This document shows positions 25,646-34,677 of a DNA stretch of 64,000 bases, piece by piece; the stretch's first letter is position 1, and each line of letters opens with the position of its first letter. Under the pieces are notes generated by a model. It was given only the letters and a program-made list of their open reading frames with translations. It was not told the DNA's origin and did no database searches. The translations under genes were made by a program, and so were the position numbers. Source of the stretch: Bradyrhizobium sp. 1(2017) (GTDB lineage Bacteria > Pseudomonadota > Alphaproteobacteria > Rhizobiales > Xanthobacteraceae). The stretch is from NCBI RefSeq assembly GCF_011602485.2, contig NZ_CP050022.2:7522001-7586000 (forward strand), read 5' to 3'.

Positions 25646-26383
25646 TCAGGGATTTATGATTCTGTGCCGGATCGCGATCGCGACCGCATGCGTCCGGTTG
25701 ACGGCACCGAGCTTGCGCGCGGCAGTTGCAAGATGCTCTTCCGCGGTGCGTTGCGTGATGTGCAGGATCTCGCCGATCTCCCACGCGGATTTTCCTTGCG
25801 AGGCCCAGGCGAGCACCTCGCGCTCGCGGGGCGTGAGGCGCGTCGAAGGATGCGGTGCCGGGTCGAGCAGACGACGAATGTGATCGAAGCCGTACATCCC
25901 GATCAGGTGCAGCGCCGGCTTGCTGCGCGCGTTGAGATCGAGGTGGACGCCGCCGAGCGAGACGCCGGCCTCGTAGCCGGTCAAGCCGTGGATCGGCACG
26001 ACGAAGCCGCGCGACATGCGGAAATCGGCGGCGCGCCGCATCACCTCCAGCGCACCCGGCTCCAGCTCCGGATCGTACGGCGCTTCGGACCACTCGAAAG
26101 GATTGACCGTCTGCCGGCACTTGCGGATCACGGGATCGACACGGTCGTAGCTCTTCTGGGTGTAGAGGCTGAACCACTCCGCCGGCCACTTCTTGGCGAG
26201 TACCATCTGGGAAAAGCGCTGCTCGGGATTCGGCAAGCCCGTCACGATGATATGTTCGAAACCGTACCGGCCGAACGCGGTTGCAAGCGCGTCCATGGCG
26301 TCCGGAACGTTGGTATGGGCTCCGAGCCCTTCGATGAAGTCGAGCGCCTCCCGGCCATAATCAACGGCGTTTGCGGCGGACAT
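25646..26383 (-). CDS. bjaR: LuxR-family quorum-sensing regulator, BjaR-like
   Basis: The 245-residue protein has an autoinducer-binding domain (about residues 15-165, with WPAEWFSLYTQKSYDRVDPV carrying the conserved Trp, Tyr and Asp) and a C-terminal LuxR helix-turn-helix (about 178-240, LTPREREVLAWASQGKSAWEIG). It should bind the product of the downstream synthase and act at the palindrome between the two genes. ATG 26383 was chosen because conserved sequence begins soon after. The symbol is by resemblance to Bradyrhizobium BjaR. Confidence 0.9.
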   Translation of the reverse strand: MSAANAVDYGREALDFIEGLGAHTNVPDAMDALATAFGRYGFEHIIVTGLPNPEQRFSQMVLAKKWPAEWFSLYTQKSYDRVDPVIRKCRQTVNPFEWSEAPYDPELEPGALEVMRRAADFRMSRGFVVPIHGLTGYEAGVSLGGVHLDLNARSKPALHLIGMYGFDHIRRLLDPAPHPSTRLTPREREVLAWASQGKSAWEIGEILHITQRTAEEHLATAARKLGAVNRTHAVAIAIRHRIINP

Positions 26384-26547
26384 CGGTACGTTTCCTGACC
26401 TTGCCCTTCCATATAGCACGTATTCGGGTGCTGCCTCAATTCGCTGTGGCCGTAGTTTCCCGGTGCACTTCTGCTCTGAAGATTTAAACTACTTGTGGCA
26501 GAATTGACGTCAAGTTACACCTGAGGCGTCCGCAGCGGGAAAACCAA

Positions 26548-26724
26548 ATGCAAGATGAGGACATTGCCCTCAACAGCGTGCTCGGTCTGGAATTGAACCG
26601 CGTGTTCTTCGCCGTCCGCCAAACGGCAAACAAGCAGAAGATCATCGAGTTCGCGCGCGAGGTGCTGCAAAGCGAGCGCACGGAGCTGGCCGGCAGCCGT
26701 TTGCCCGAGGGCCCGGCGAGTTAG
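26548..26724 (+). CDS. 58-residue helical protein (hypothetical)
   Basis: The frame starts at ATG 26548 after a GCGGGAAA stretch and codes for 58 residues with a well-formed amphipathic helix through LELNRVFFAVRQTANKQKII. Codon third positions are G/C-rich as in neighbouring genes, which supports real coding. It stands alone between the divergent luxR-type gene and the LysR gene. No family is recognised. The flanking parts of 26384-26940 show nothing further. Confidence 0.55.
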   Translation: MQDEDIALNSVLGLELNRVFFAVRQTANKQKIIEFAREVLQSERTELAGSRLPEGPAS

Positions 26725-26940
26725 CGCTTGCAGCAACCGACGCCGATGCAGATCGCGCGACGATGCCGCCGTTTTATTCGAACGCGCTGATTTTGGTCGA
26801 AACAATCTGACAGCGAAGTTGAGCTTCTCCCACAAGGGCGAGGGGAAGACGGCGTCCATGCTGCCTCGGACACTTGCCGCTGGATGACGACACCGCTCTC
26901 ATGAGATGATCGCCGCCAAATCCTCTCGGATGCCCAGGAC

Positions 26941-27879
26941 ATGATGACGCTGCGCCAGGTTGAAGTGATCCGCGCCGTGATGGTGACAGGCACCATCGGT
27001 GGCGCGGCGAAGCTGCTCAACGTCTCGGCGCCGGGAATCAGCCGCCTCGTCAAATACACCGAGCGCTCGCTCGGCATCCGCTTCTTCCAGCGCCAGAACG
27101 GGCGCTATTTCCCGACGCCGGAAGCCGAGAACATCTTCGAGCAGATCAACGGCGTCTACAAGAAGGTCGACGACCTCTCCGAGATCATCTCCAAGATCGG
27201 CCGCGGCGGCTTGTCGGAGCTGCGCATCGGCTCGGTGCCGAGCATTTCGCAGGTGATGGTGCCCCGCGCGATCGAGCGCGTCCGCCGCCGCTATCCGGAT
27301 CTCGGCATCGACATCAACATCCTCAAGCTCGAGGAGGCTATCGACTATCTGATGCTCGGCCGCGGCGAGTGCGTTGCGATGAGCTACCGCCTGGAGCATT
27401 CCGGGCTCGACTTCATGCCGCTCGCCTCAGGCGAGCTCTATTGCATCGTGCCGCCGGGGCATGAGCTCGCCGGCCGCAAGCAGGTTTCGGCCGCCGAGAT
27501 CACCCGCTATCCGCTGATCGGCATCGATCCGAACGATCCCTATGGCCGCATCATGGCCGAGATCTTCGCGCGCAACCGGCTCGACTACAACATCACCATC
27601 CGCGCGCGCTTCGGCACCACGGTCTGCGCGCTGGTGAAGGCGGGGCTCGGCATTGCCATCATCGACCAGTTCACGGTCGCCCATGGCGGCTATCCCGGAA
27701 TCGAGCTGCTAAAGATCACCGAGCCGACGCGATTCGACACCTATATCGCCGTGAAGCGCGGCGCGCCGCTGTCGCTCCATGCCGAGTATTTCATCGACGC
27801 TCTGCGCACCGAGATGCGCGCGGTAGAGCCCGCCCGCGGCAACGGCAGGGCCGCACCGGCACGCAGCCGAAGGAAATAA
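26941..27879 (+). CDS. LysR-family transcriptional regulator
   Basis: The 312-residue regulator has an N-terminal winged helix-turn-helix (residues 1-62) and a periplasmic-binding-protein-like effector domain (about 90-295). The basic tail ends ARSRRK. It precedes the dehydrogenase, liv and quiC genes on the same strand, so it probably activates them in response to shikimate, quinate or protocatechuate. That effector is inferred. ATG at 26941 is followed by a second ATG codon-wise next to it (26944). Confidence 0.9.
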   Translation: MMTLRQVEVIRAVMVTGTIGGAAKLLNVSAPGISRLVKYTERSLGIRFFQRQNGRYFPTPEAENIFEQINGVYKKVDDLSEIISKIGRGGLSELRIGSVPSISQVMVPRAIERVRRRYPDLGIDINILKLEEAIDYLMLGRGECVAMSYRLEHSGLDFMPLASGELYCIVPPGHELAGRKQVSAAEITRYPLIGIDPNDPYGRIMAEIFARNRLDYNITIRARFGTTVCALVKAGLGIAIIDQFTVAHGGYPGIELLKITEPTRFDTYIAVKRGAPLSLHAEYFIDALRTEMRAVEPARGNGRAAPARSRRK

Positions 27880-27884
27880 CATTA

Positions 27885-27921
27885 TGTTAGGTTTGCCGGA
27901 TAAAAGGGTAATTGTGTTAGG
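27885..27921 (+). promoter_or_regulatory. Direct TGTTAGG repeats, candidate LysR site
   Basis: TGTTAGG occurs at 27885-27891 and again at 27915-27921, spaced by exactly 30 bases (about three helical turns), in the AT-rich gap before the shikimate/quinate dehydrogenase gene. This could be the binding region of the adjacent LysR regulator. The evidence is spacing and location only. Confidence 0.3.
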
Positions 27922-28011
27922 CGAGGGAAAGACTATCGTCCTGGCTGGAATTGCGTGGATTTCCCCGTTAATGGCCGGGACCGGACGCTCCCAACAAGAC
28001 GATAGCGAACC

Positions 28012-28890
28012 ATGTCGAAGCGCGGATACGCCGCCAGCAAGAAGCTTCTCACCGGCCTGATCGGCGCGCCGATCGCGCATTCCGCGTCCCCCGCCATGCA
28101 TGAGGCCGCCGCCGATGCGCTGGGCCTGCGCGGCCACTACCAGCTCATCGAGGTCGCCGGCGCCGACCCGGCCGGTCTTGCCATGATGCTCGAAGGTGTG
28201 CGGCGGCTCGGCTTTGCCGGCGTCAATGTCACCTATCCCTATAAGGAAGCCGTCGTCCCTCTGCTCGACACGCTGGCACCTGGGGCTGCCGCCTTGGGCG
28301 CGGTCAACACCGTCGTCGTCAGGGATGGCCGGCTGACCGGCCACAACACCGACACGACCGGCTTTGCGCGCGCGGTGGCGCCGCTGCTGGCACCATCCGC
28401 CAATGCCGTTGCCCTGATCGGTGCCGGCGGCGTCGGCAAGGCGATCGCGTTTGCGCTGGCGAGCCTTGCCGTGACCGACATCCGCATCTTCGACAGTGAG
28501 CCGGCCCGTGCCGAAAAGCTGGCCGCCCTGCTCGCCCCGCGCGGCGGCGCCCGCGTTGCCGCCAGCGTCGAGGACGCGCTTCATGGTGCAACCGGCCTCG
28601 TCAACGGCACGCCGGTCGGCATGCTCCCGAACCGGGATACGCCGGTGCCGGCGGTGCTGCTCAGGACAGACTTGTGGGTCGCCGACGCCGTCTATTCGCC
28701 GCTGATCACGCCGCTGCTTGCCGCAGCGCAAGAGAAAGGCGCCCGGATCATGACCGGCCGCGAGCTCGCCATCTACCAGGCCGCCGACGCCTTCGAACTG
28801 TTCACCGGCCTTGCCCCATCGACTGAGATCATGGGAGAGGCTTTTGATGCCGTGATGGCGGCGCGCAGCGCTGCCTACCAGGCAGCTTGA
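28012..28890 (+). CDS. Shikimate/quinate dehydrogenase (AroE family, NAD-type)
   Basis: The 292-residue enzyme has the AroE fold: a substrate-binding HSASP motif (Ser24, Ser26), catalytic Lys78 in NVTYPYKEA and Asp114 in NTDTTGF, and a GAGGVG cofactor loop at 137-142. After the second Rossmann strand it has Asp161 where NADP-dependent biosynthetic AroE has an Asn-Arg-Thr motif, which favours NAD. Together with the downstream QuiC this points to catabolic oxidation of shikimate or quinate. The biosynthetic aroE is presumably elsewhere. It opens the catabolic run after the LysR gene. Confidence 0.88.
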   Translation: MSKRGYAASKKLLTGLIGAPIAHSASPAMHEAAADALGLRGHYQLIEVAGADPAGLAMMLEGVRRLGFAGVNVTYPYKEAVVPLLDTLAPGAAALGAVNTVVVRDGRLTGHNTDTTGFARAVAPLLAPSANAVALIGAGGVGKAIAFALASLAVTDIRIFDSEPARAEKLAALLAPRGGARVAASVEDALHGATGLVNGTPVGMLPNRDTPVPAVLLRTDLWVADAVYSPLITPLLAAAQEKGARIMTGRELAIYQAADAFELFTGLAPSTEIMGEAFDAVMAARSAAYQAA

Positions 28891-28946
28891 GGCGAAGCGG
28901 CCGGATACAAGGCCGCTTGCAAAATTTGAAGCGGGAGGAGAGGACG

Positions 28947-30077
28947 ATGAAATCAACGCTACTGGTGGGTGCGCTGCTCACCGCCATGACGGCGACGAGC
29001 GCCTTGGCCCAGGCGATCAAGCTCGCGGACGTCGCCGAGCTCTCGGGCGGCGGGGCTACCGTCGGCACCAATTGGAAGAACGGCATCGATCTCGCCATCG
29101 AGGAAATCAACGCCAAGGGTGGCGTGCTCGGTCGCAAGCTCGAGGTCACCCACGCAGATTCGCAATCCAACCCCGGCGTCGCCCGCGCCCAGGTGCAGAA
29201 GGCACTCGATGCCGAACCCTACGTGCTGCTCGGGCCCGGCTATTCCGGCTCCGTGAAGGTTACCGCGCCGCTCGCGGCCGAAGCCGGCATCGCGCAGATC
29301 ATGGGCGGCGAGGCTGCCGAGCTGACGCAAACTGGAAACAAGTTTCTGTTCCGCACCTCGTTCGGCCAGCAATCCTCGATGCCGAAGGTCGCAAAGTACA
29401 TCCACGACGAGATGAAGGCGAAGACGGTTGCGGTGGTCTGGGTCAACAACGATTTTGGCCGCGGTGGCCGCGACGTCGTGGTCAAGGAGCTCGACCGGCT
29501 CGGGTCCAAGGTGGTCGCCGACCTCTCGACCGAAGCGGGCCAGGCCGATTTCGCCGCCGACGTCGGCAAGATCAAGGCTGCCAATCCCGACGCCGTGTTC
29601 GTCTACCTGAACGAAGAAGAGAGCGCGCGCATCCTCAAGGAGCTGAAGCGCCAGGGCGTCACCGCGCCGCTGATGGGCGAGACCACGTTGATCGGCCAGA
29701 AGGTGATCGAGCTCGCCGGCGACGCCGCCAACGGCGCGCGCGGTCATGTCGGCCTCACCACCGACGCGCCGGTCGATTTGATCAAGGCGTTCCGCGAGAA
29801 GTTCTCCAAGAAGTACAATTACGTGCCGGACCACAACGGCCTGAAGGGCTATCTCGCGGTCTACATGGTGAAGGCCACCACCGAGAAAATGGGCAAGGTC
29901 GACCCGAAGAAGTTTGCCGACACGCTGCACGGCCTCACCATCAAGGCCGCGGACGAGCCGGGCATCCTGATGGACGTGACCTTCAGCGACACCGGCGACA
30001 TCGACCGCCAGAGCTTCCTGGTCGAGGTGGTCGAAGGCAAGCAGGTGGTGAAGCAGGTACTGCCGAAAGTGAAGTGA
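28947..30077 (+). CDS. livK: ABC transporter substrate-binding protein (LivK type)
   Basis: The 376-residue protein has a signal peptide ending ALAQA and a type I periplasmic binding fold of the Leu/Ile/Val-binding family (about residues 24-370). A strong GGGAGGAG ribosome site comes before ATG 28947. It lies between the shikimate/quinate dehydrogenase and the liv permease and ATPase genes, so the ligand is likely a hydroaromatic or aromatic acid. A hairpin region follows the gene, which would help keep the binding-protein message abundant. Confidence 0.9.
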   Translation: MKSTLLVGALLTAMTATSALAQAIKLADVAELSGGGATVGTNWKNGIDLAIEEINAKGGVLGRKLEVTHADSQSNPGVARAQVQKALDAEPYVLLGPGYSGSVKVTAPLAAEAGIAQIMGGEAAELTQTGNKFLFRTSFGQQSSMPKVAKYIHDEMKAKTVAVVWVNNDFGRGGRDVVVKELDRLGSKVVADLSTEAGQADFAADVGKIKAANPDAVFVYLNEEESARILKELKRQGVTAPLMGETTLIGQKVIELAGDAANGARGHVGLTTDAPVDLIKAFREKFSKKYNYVPDHNGLKGYLAVYMVKATTEKMGKVDPKKFADTLHGLTIKAADEPGILMDVTFSDTGDIDRQSFLVEVVEGKQVVKQVLPKVK

Positions 30078-30172
30078 GGTCTCCCCTTCTCCCTCGCCCG
30101 CGTTTCGCGGGAGAGAAGGGTGCTTCAGCATAGACGGTGAGAATGCGCACGCGGAGAAAGCACCTGGCCCCA

Positions 30173-30201
30173 CCGTCTCCCCACTCTTGGCGGGGAGACG
30201 G
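30173..30201 (+). terminator. Intercistronic hairpin between livK and livH
   Basis: CCGTCTCCCC and GGGGAGACGG form a perfect ten-base-pair stem. A second, imperfect hairpin (CCCTTCTC...GAGAAGGG) lies at about 30084-30119. Hairpins here commonly protect the upstream binding-protein mRNA and reduce read-through into the permease genes. It is related to repeat family E. Confidence 0.6.
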
Positions 30202-30263
30202 AACGATGGAGCTGAATTTGCGTCGACCCAGTTTCTTCGGGCTCTAACGATCAAAGAGAACCC

Positions 30264-31139
30264 ATGCCTCATCTGTTCGATCTTCTGGTCGCCGGACTTG
30301 CCACCGGCGCGATCTATGCGCTGGTCGCGGTCGGCTTCACGCTGCTGTGGCAGACCTCGCAGACCATCAATTTCGCGCAAGGCGAGTTCGTGATGCTGCC
30401 GGCCTTCCTGATGCTCGCGGCGATGCATGTGGGCGCGCCGATCTGGCTCGCGATCATCCTCGGCATCCTCCTGTCGATGATCCTGCTCGGCCTCGCCTTC
30501 AAGCTGCTGCTGGTGGACCCGATGATGCGCCACGGCGTGTTGCCGCTCGCGATCGCGACCATGGCGCTGGCCATCGGCATCAAGGAATCCGTCAAGCAAT
30601 TCTACAGCGCCGAAGCCTCGCCCTTCCCGTCGATCGTGCCGACCGGCGACGTCTCCATTCTCGGCCATGCGGTGTCGCTGCAAAGCATCGGCGTGCTCGC
30701 CGTCGCCATCCTCGCCGTGGTCGGCCTGACCACGCTGCTCAACAGGACCTCGCTCGGCCACCAGATGCAGGCCGCCGCGCAGAACCCGACGGTGGCGCGC
30801 ATCATCGGCGTGCCGGTCGAGCGCATGATCATGCTGACCTTCCTGATCAACGCCTTCCTGGTTGCGCTGGCGTCGCTTTTGATCACGCCGATCTACCTTG
30901 CAAAGTTCTCATCCGGCGAGGTGCTGGGCCAGGCCGCCTTCATCGCCGCGATCGTCGGCGGCTTCAACCAGGTGCGCGGTGCGATCGCGGGCGGCCTCCT
31001 GATCGGGGTGCTCGACAACCTCGCGGCTGCCTATGTCTCGACGCAGTATCGCGCAGCCGTACCGATGATCTTCCTGATCGCCGTCATCCTGTTCCGGCCG
31101 CAAGGACTGCTCGGCCGCGCCGAGGAGCGGACCGTATGA
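30264..31139 (+). CDS. livH: ABC transporter permease LivH
   Basis: The 291-residue permease is a HAAT-family LivH with about eight hydrophobic helices; the NFAQGEFVMLPAF stretch near the start is the family hallmark. It is intact, in contrast to the livH at 24 kb. Its stop codon overlaps the livM start as ATGA. Together with the next three genes and livK it makes a complete transporter. Confidence 0.93.
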   Translation: MPHLFDLLVAGLATGAIYALVAVGFTLLWQTSQTINFAQGEFVMLPAFLMLAAMHVGAPIWLAIILGILLSMILLGLAFKLLLVDPMMRHGVLPLAIATMALAIGIKESVKQFYSAEASPFPSIVPTGDVSILGHAVSLQSIGVLAVAILAVVGLTTLLNRTSLGHQMQAAAQNPTVARIIGVPVERMIMLTFLINAFLVALASLLITPIYLAKFSSGEVLGQAAFIAAIVGGFNQVRGAIAGGLLIGVLDNLAAAYVSTQYRAAVPMIFLIAVILFRPQGLLGRAEERTV

Positions 31140-32134
31140 GCGGCTTCGCCAAACCCCTCAAGATCGCGCTCGGCCTTGCCGTCGTCGCCGCGTTGATCAT
31201 CGTCCCCATGAACTTCAACCGCTACGGCCTGTTCATCCTCAGCCAATGGGCGGTGATGAGCATCGCCGCGATGGGGCTCAATCTCACGCTCGGCTATGCC
31301 GGCCAGGTCTCGCTGGCGCAGGGCGCCTTCGTCGGCATCGGCGCCTATGCGGCCGCGATCATGACCACGCATGGCTGGCCGCTGCCGGCGGCGATTCTGG
31401 TCGCGATCGCCTTGAGCTTCGCGGTCGGCTGGGTGCTCGGCTATCCCGCGCTGCGCGTGCAGCATCACTACCTCGCCTTCGTCACGCTCGCCTTCTCCAC
31501 CCTCGCCTTCCTGGTGTTCCGCAACGAGAGCTGGCTCACCGGCGGCATCTACGGCATCTCCAACATCCCGCGCCCGCACGTCTTCGGCATCGCGACCAAC
31601 AAGCCGCTGCCGTTCTACTATGTCTGCCTCGGCTCACTCGCGATCGTGTCGCTGGCGGTATGGTGGCTGATCCGCTCGCCATGGGGACGCGCCTTCATGG
31701 CGCTGCGCGAAAACCCGTTGCGCGCGCAATCGCTCGGCGTCGACACCCGCCGTTACACGCTGATGGCCTTCGCGATCGGCTCGGCGCTCGGCGGCGTCGC
31801 CGGCGCGCTCTACGCGCCGCTGACGCAATATATCGACCCCGTTCCCTTCAACCTGTCGCTCTCGCTCGATCTGTTGATGATGGTGATCGTCGGCGGCGCC
31901 GGCTTCTATTTCGGCCCGTTCCTCGGGGCGATGATCGCGGTGCTGCTGCCCGAATGGCTGCGCTTCACCGAGGGCTACTATCTGATGCTCTACGCGGTCG
32001 CGGTGATCCTGCTGCTGATCTGGTCGCCGACCGGCATTCTCGGAATCCTCGATCGCTATCTCGCCGAACGGCGCACCAAGGCGGCGTCCGCACTGCGCGC
32101 GGTCGCAAAATCCCGCCTGGAGACGGCGCAATGA
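31136..32134 (+). CDS. livM: ABC transporter permease LivM
   Basis: The 332-residue permease has about nine hydrophobic helices and a LivM core LNLTLGYAGQVSLAQGAFVG. The start at 31136 overlaps the livH stop (ATGA) and its own stop overlaps the livG start (ATGA); the reading frame upstream of 31136 is open by chance. It is the second membrane subunit of the hydroaromatic-acid transporter proposed here. Confidence 0.93.
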   Translation: MSGFAKPLKIALGLAVVAALIIVPMNFNRYGLFILSQWAVMSIAAMGLNLTLGYAGQVSLAQGAFVGIGAYAAAIMTTHGWPLPAAILVAIALSFAVGWVLGYPALRVQHHYLAFVTLAFSTLAFLVFRNESWLTGGIYGISNIPRPHVFGIATNKPLPFYYVCLGSLAIVSLAVWWLIRSPWGRAFMALRENPLRAQSLGVDTRRYTLMAFAIGSALGGVAGALYAPLTQYIDPVPFNLSLSLDLLMMVIVGGAGFYFGPFLGAMIAVLLPEWLRFTEGYYLMLYAVAVILLLIWSPTGILGILDRYLAERRTKAASALRAVAKSRLETAQ

Positions 32135-32874
32135 GTGCGGTTCTCGAAGTTACCGGCATCAAGAAGAATTTTGGCGGCATCAGCGCCGTCGACGGCGTCA
32201 GCTTCGACGTGCGCGAGGGCGAGATCCTCGGCCTGATCGGACCGAACGGCTGCGGCAAGTCGACCCTGTTCAACTGCATCCTCGGCCAGCTCACGCCATC
32301 AGGCGGCGAGGTCAAGCTCGACGGCAAACTCGTCACGGGCCTGCGGCCCGCGGAGCTCAACAAGCTCGGGGTCAGCCGCACCTTCCAGCTCCTGCAGGTG
32401 TTCCCGAAGCTCTCGGTGCGCGAGAACCTGATCCTCGCCGGGCAGGAGCACCAGGGCAACATGGCCTCGCGCCTCGTCGGCCGCTCCGATGCCGGGTTGA
32501 CCGAGGCCGCCAACCGAATGATCGGCTTCTTCAAGCTCGACCATCTCGCCGACGAGCCGGCCGGCGGCCTCTCCTACGGCCAGCAAAAGCTGCTCGATGC
32601 CGCCATGGCCTTCATGGGTGGACCGCGCCTGGTGCTGCTCGACGAGCCCGCGGGCGGCGTCAATCCGTCGATGCTGGCGGACCTGAAGGACCGTCTGGTC
32701 GCGATCAACCGCGAGAAGAACGCCACCTTCGTCGTGATCGAGCACAACATGGAATTCGTGATGTCGCTGTGCTCGCGCGTGATGGTGATGGCGGAAGGCA
32801 AGGTGCTGGCGATGGGACGGCCGGACGAGGTCCGCAAGAACCCCGCCGTGATCGAAGCCTATCTCGGACATTGA
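32131..32874 (+). CDS. livG: ABC transporter ATPase LivG
   Basis: The 247-residue ATPase has Walker A GPNGCGKST, signature LSYGQQKL and Walker B LVLLDEPAGGVN, as in LivG proteins. It overlaps livM by four bases and is followed after ten bases by livF. It energises the LivHM channel in the cytoplasm. Confidence 0.93.
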   Translation: MSAVLEVTGIKKNFGGISAVDGVSFDVREGEILGLIGPNGCGKSTLFNCILGQLTPSGGEVKLDGKLVTGLRPAELNKLGVSRTFQLLQVFPKLSVRENLILAGQEHQGNMASRLVGRSDAGLTEAANRMIGFFKLDHLADEPAGGLSYGQQKLLDAAMAFMGGPRLVLLDEPAGGVNPSMLADLKDRLVAINREKNATFVVIEHNMEFVMSLCSRVMVMAEGKVLAMGRPDEVRKNPAVIEAYLGH

Positions 32875-32884
32875 GGAGGCGATC

Positions 32885-33622
32885 ATGAGCGACCCCATCC
32901 TCTCGGTTCACAATCTCGTCGGCGGCTACGGCAAGATGACGATCCTGAACGGCACGAATTTCGCCGTGCCGCAGGCCACCATCACCACCATCATCGGCCC
33001 GAACGGCGCCGGCAAGTCCACCGTGTTCAAGGCCATCTTCGGCCTGCTTAGGCTGCGCGAGGGCAAGATCAGTTTCGCTGGCCGCGATGTCACGAATTTG
33101 AGCCAGCGCGCGCTGCTCAATGCCGGCATCTGCTACGTGCCGCAGGGCCGTAACATTTTCCCCGAGCTGTCGGTTCGCCACAATATCGAGCTCGGCGGCG
33201 TCGCCGCCGGCAAGGGCCTCGACCTGCCCAAGCGGATCGAAGCGGCGCTGGATCTGTTCCCCGCGCTGCGGCGCAAGTCGGCGCAGCAGGCCTCCACGCT
33301 CTCGGGCGGCGAGCAGAAGCAGCTCGAGATCGCCCGCTCGCTGCTGCTCGAGCCGAAGCTGGTGCTGGTCGACGAGCCTTCGATCGGTCTGTCGCCGCTG
33401 ATGGTACAGCAGACCTTCGACATCCTGAAAAGCCTGCGCGACCGCGGCGTCACGATCCTGATGATCGAGCAGAACGCCCGCTCGGCGCTGGAGATCTCCG
33501 ACATCGGCATCGTGCTCGAGCTCGGCCAGACCCGCATGGTCGACGACGCCAAGCGCATCCTGGGCGATCCCCGCATCGGCCAGCTCTTCCTCGGCGGCGC
33601 CATGGAGGAGAGCGCGGCATGA
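32885..33622 (+). CDS. livF: ABC transporter ATPase LivF
   Basis: The 245-residue ATPase has Walker A GPNGAGKST, signature LSGGEQKQ and Walker B LVLVDEPSIGLS. AGGAGG lies shortly before its ATG. The end overlaps the start of the oxidoreductase gene (ATGA), tying transport and metabolism into one transcript. Confidence 0.93.
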   Translation: MSDPILSVHNLVGGYGKMTILNGTNFAVPQATITTIIGPNGAGKSTVFKAIFGLLRLREGKISFAGRDVTNLSQRALLNAGICYVPQGRNIFPELSVRHNIELGGVAAGKGLDLPKRIEAALDLFPALRRKSAQQASTLSGGEQKQLEIARSLLLEPKLVLVDEPSIGLSPLMVQQTFDILKSLRDRGVTILMIEQNARSALEISDIGIVLELGQTRMVDDAKRILGDPRIGQLFLGGAMEESAA

Positions 33623-34677
33623 GCGCGCAAATGCGCATCGCCGTGGCCGGGGCCGGCCTGATCGGCCGCCGCCACATTGAATTGATCGAGTTCTCCGGGG
33701 CCTGCGTGCTGGCCGGCATCGCGGACCCCTCGCCCGCCGCGAAGGCGTATGCGCTGGCGCGTGGCGCGCCCTGCTACGCGGACCATCGCGCCCTCTTGGC
33801 GGAGAAGAAGCCTGACGGCCTGATCATCGCTTCGCCCAACACGCTGCATTTGCCGATGGCGCTCGACTGCGCAGAAGCGGGCGTGCCCGTCTTGATCGAG
33901 AAGCCGGTCACCGAGACGGTCGCCACCGCGCAGCGCCTGTGCGCGGCGGCAAGACGCACTGGCGTGCCGATGCTGGTCGGCCATCACCGCCGGCACAATC
34001 CGATCATCAAGGCCGCACGTGAGACCGTGGCGAGCGGCAAGCTCGGTCAGCTCACCGCCGTGGTCGGGCTGTGGCTCCTGAAGAAGCCCAACGACTATTT
34101 CGAGGTTGCGTGGCGGCGCGAGCAGGGCGGCGGGCCGCTGCTGATCAACCTCATTCACGATATCGACAATCTCCGCTTCGTCTGCGGCGAGATCGTCGAG
34201 GTGCAGGCGTTGACCTCGAACAAGACGCGCGGCTTCGCGGTCGAGGACACGGCCGCGCTCCTGTTGCGCTTCGCCAACGGCGCGCTCGGAACGGTGACGG
34301 TGTCGGATGCGACGCCGGGACCGTGGAGCTGGGAGCTGACCGCCGGCGAGAACGCGGTCTATCCGCGGCAAGATCAGCCCTGCTACGTCTTCGCCGGAAC
34401 CAACGGCTCGCTCTCGGTCCCGACCATGGAGCTGTGGTCCTATCCCCAAGATCCCGGCTGGCACGCCCCGCTGTCGCGCAAGCCCGTCGAGCTCGCTGGA
34501 TACGATCCGCTCGTCGAGCAGCTCCGGCATTTCCTTGCCGTCATCGCCGGCCGCGAGCAGCCGCTGATCTCCGTCGCGGACGCGATGGGCACGCTCGCCG
34601 TCGTCGAGGCGATCAGCGAGGCCGCACGCACGGGCCAGAAAGTATCGCCGGCGCGGATCATGGAGCAGGCTGCATGA
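33619..34677 (+). CDS. Gfo/Idh/MocA-family NAD(P)-dependent oxidoreductase
   Basis: The 352-residue protein has a Rossmann domain with GAGLIG at 11-16, the EKP motif at Glu94-Lys95-Pro96, and a C-terminal beta domain with a GGGPLLINLIHDID stretch, which carries the conserved His/Asp region. Members oxidise or reduce hydroxyl groups on sugars, inositols and related cyclic polyols. Four-base overlaps with livF and quiC show it belongs to the hydroaromatic operon. It might oxidise quinate, dihydroshikimate or another cyclitol; that is inferred and no specific substrate motif is known to me. Confidence 0.88.
   Translation: MSAQMRIAVAGAGLIGRRHIELIEFSGACVLAGIADPSPAAKAYALARGAPCYADHRALLAEKKPDGLIIASPNTLHLPMALDCAEAGVPVLIEKPVTETVATAQRLCAAARRTGVPMLVGHHRRHNPIIKAARETVASGKLGQLTAVVGLWLLKKPNDYFEVAWRREQGGGPLLINLIHDIDNLRFVCGEIVEVQALTSNKTRGFAVEDTAALLLRFANGALGTVTVSDATPGPWSWELTAGENAVYPRQDQPCYVFAGTNGSLSVPTMELWSYPQDPGWHAPLSRKPVELAGYDPLVEQLRHFLAVIAGREQPLISVADAMGTLAVVEAISEAARTGQKVSPARIMEQAA

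Noticed and set aside
30347..31135. Upstream extension of the second livM frame
   Set aside because: It is an out-of-frame reading of livH; the ATGA overlap at 31136 marks the true start.
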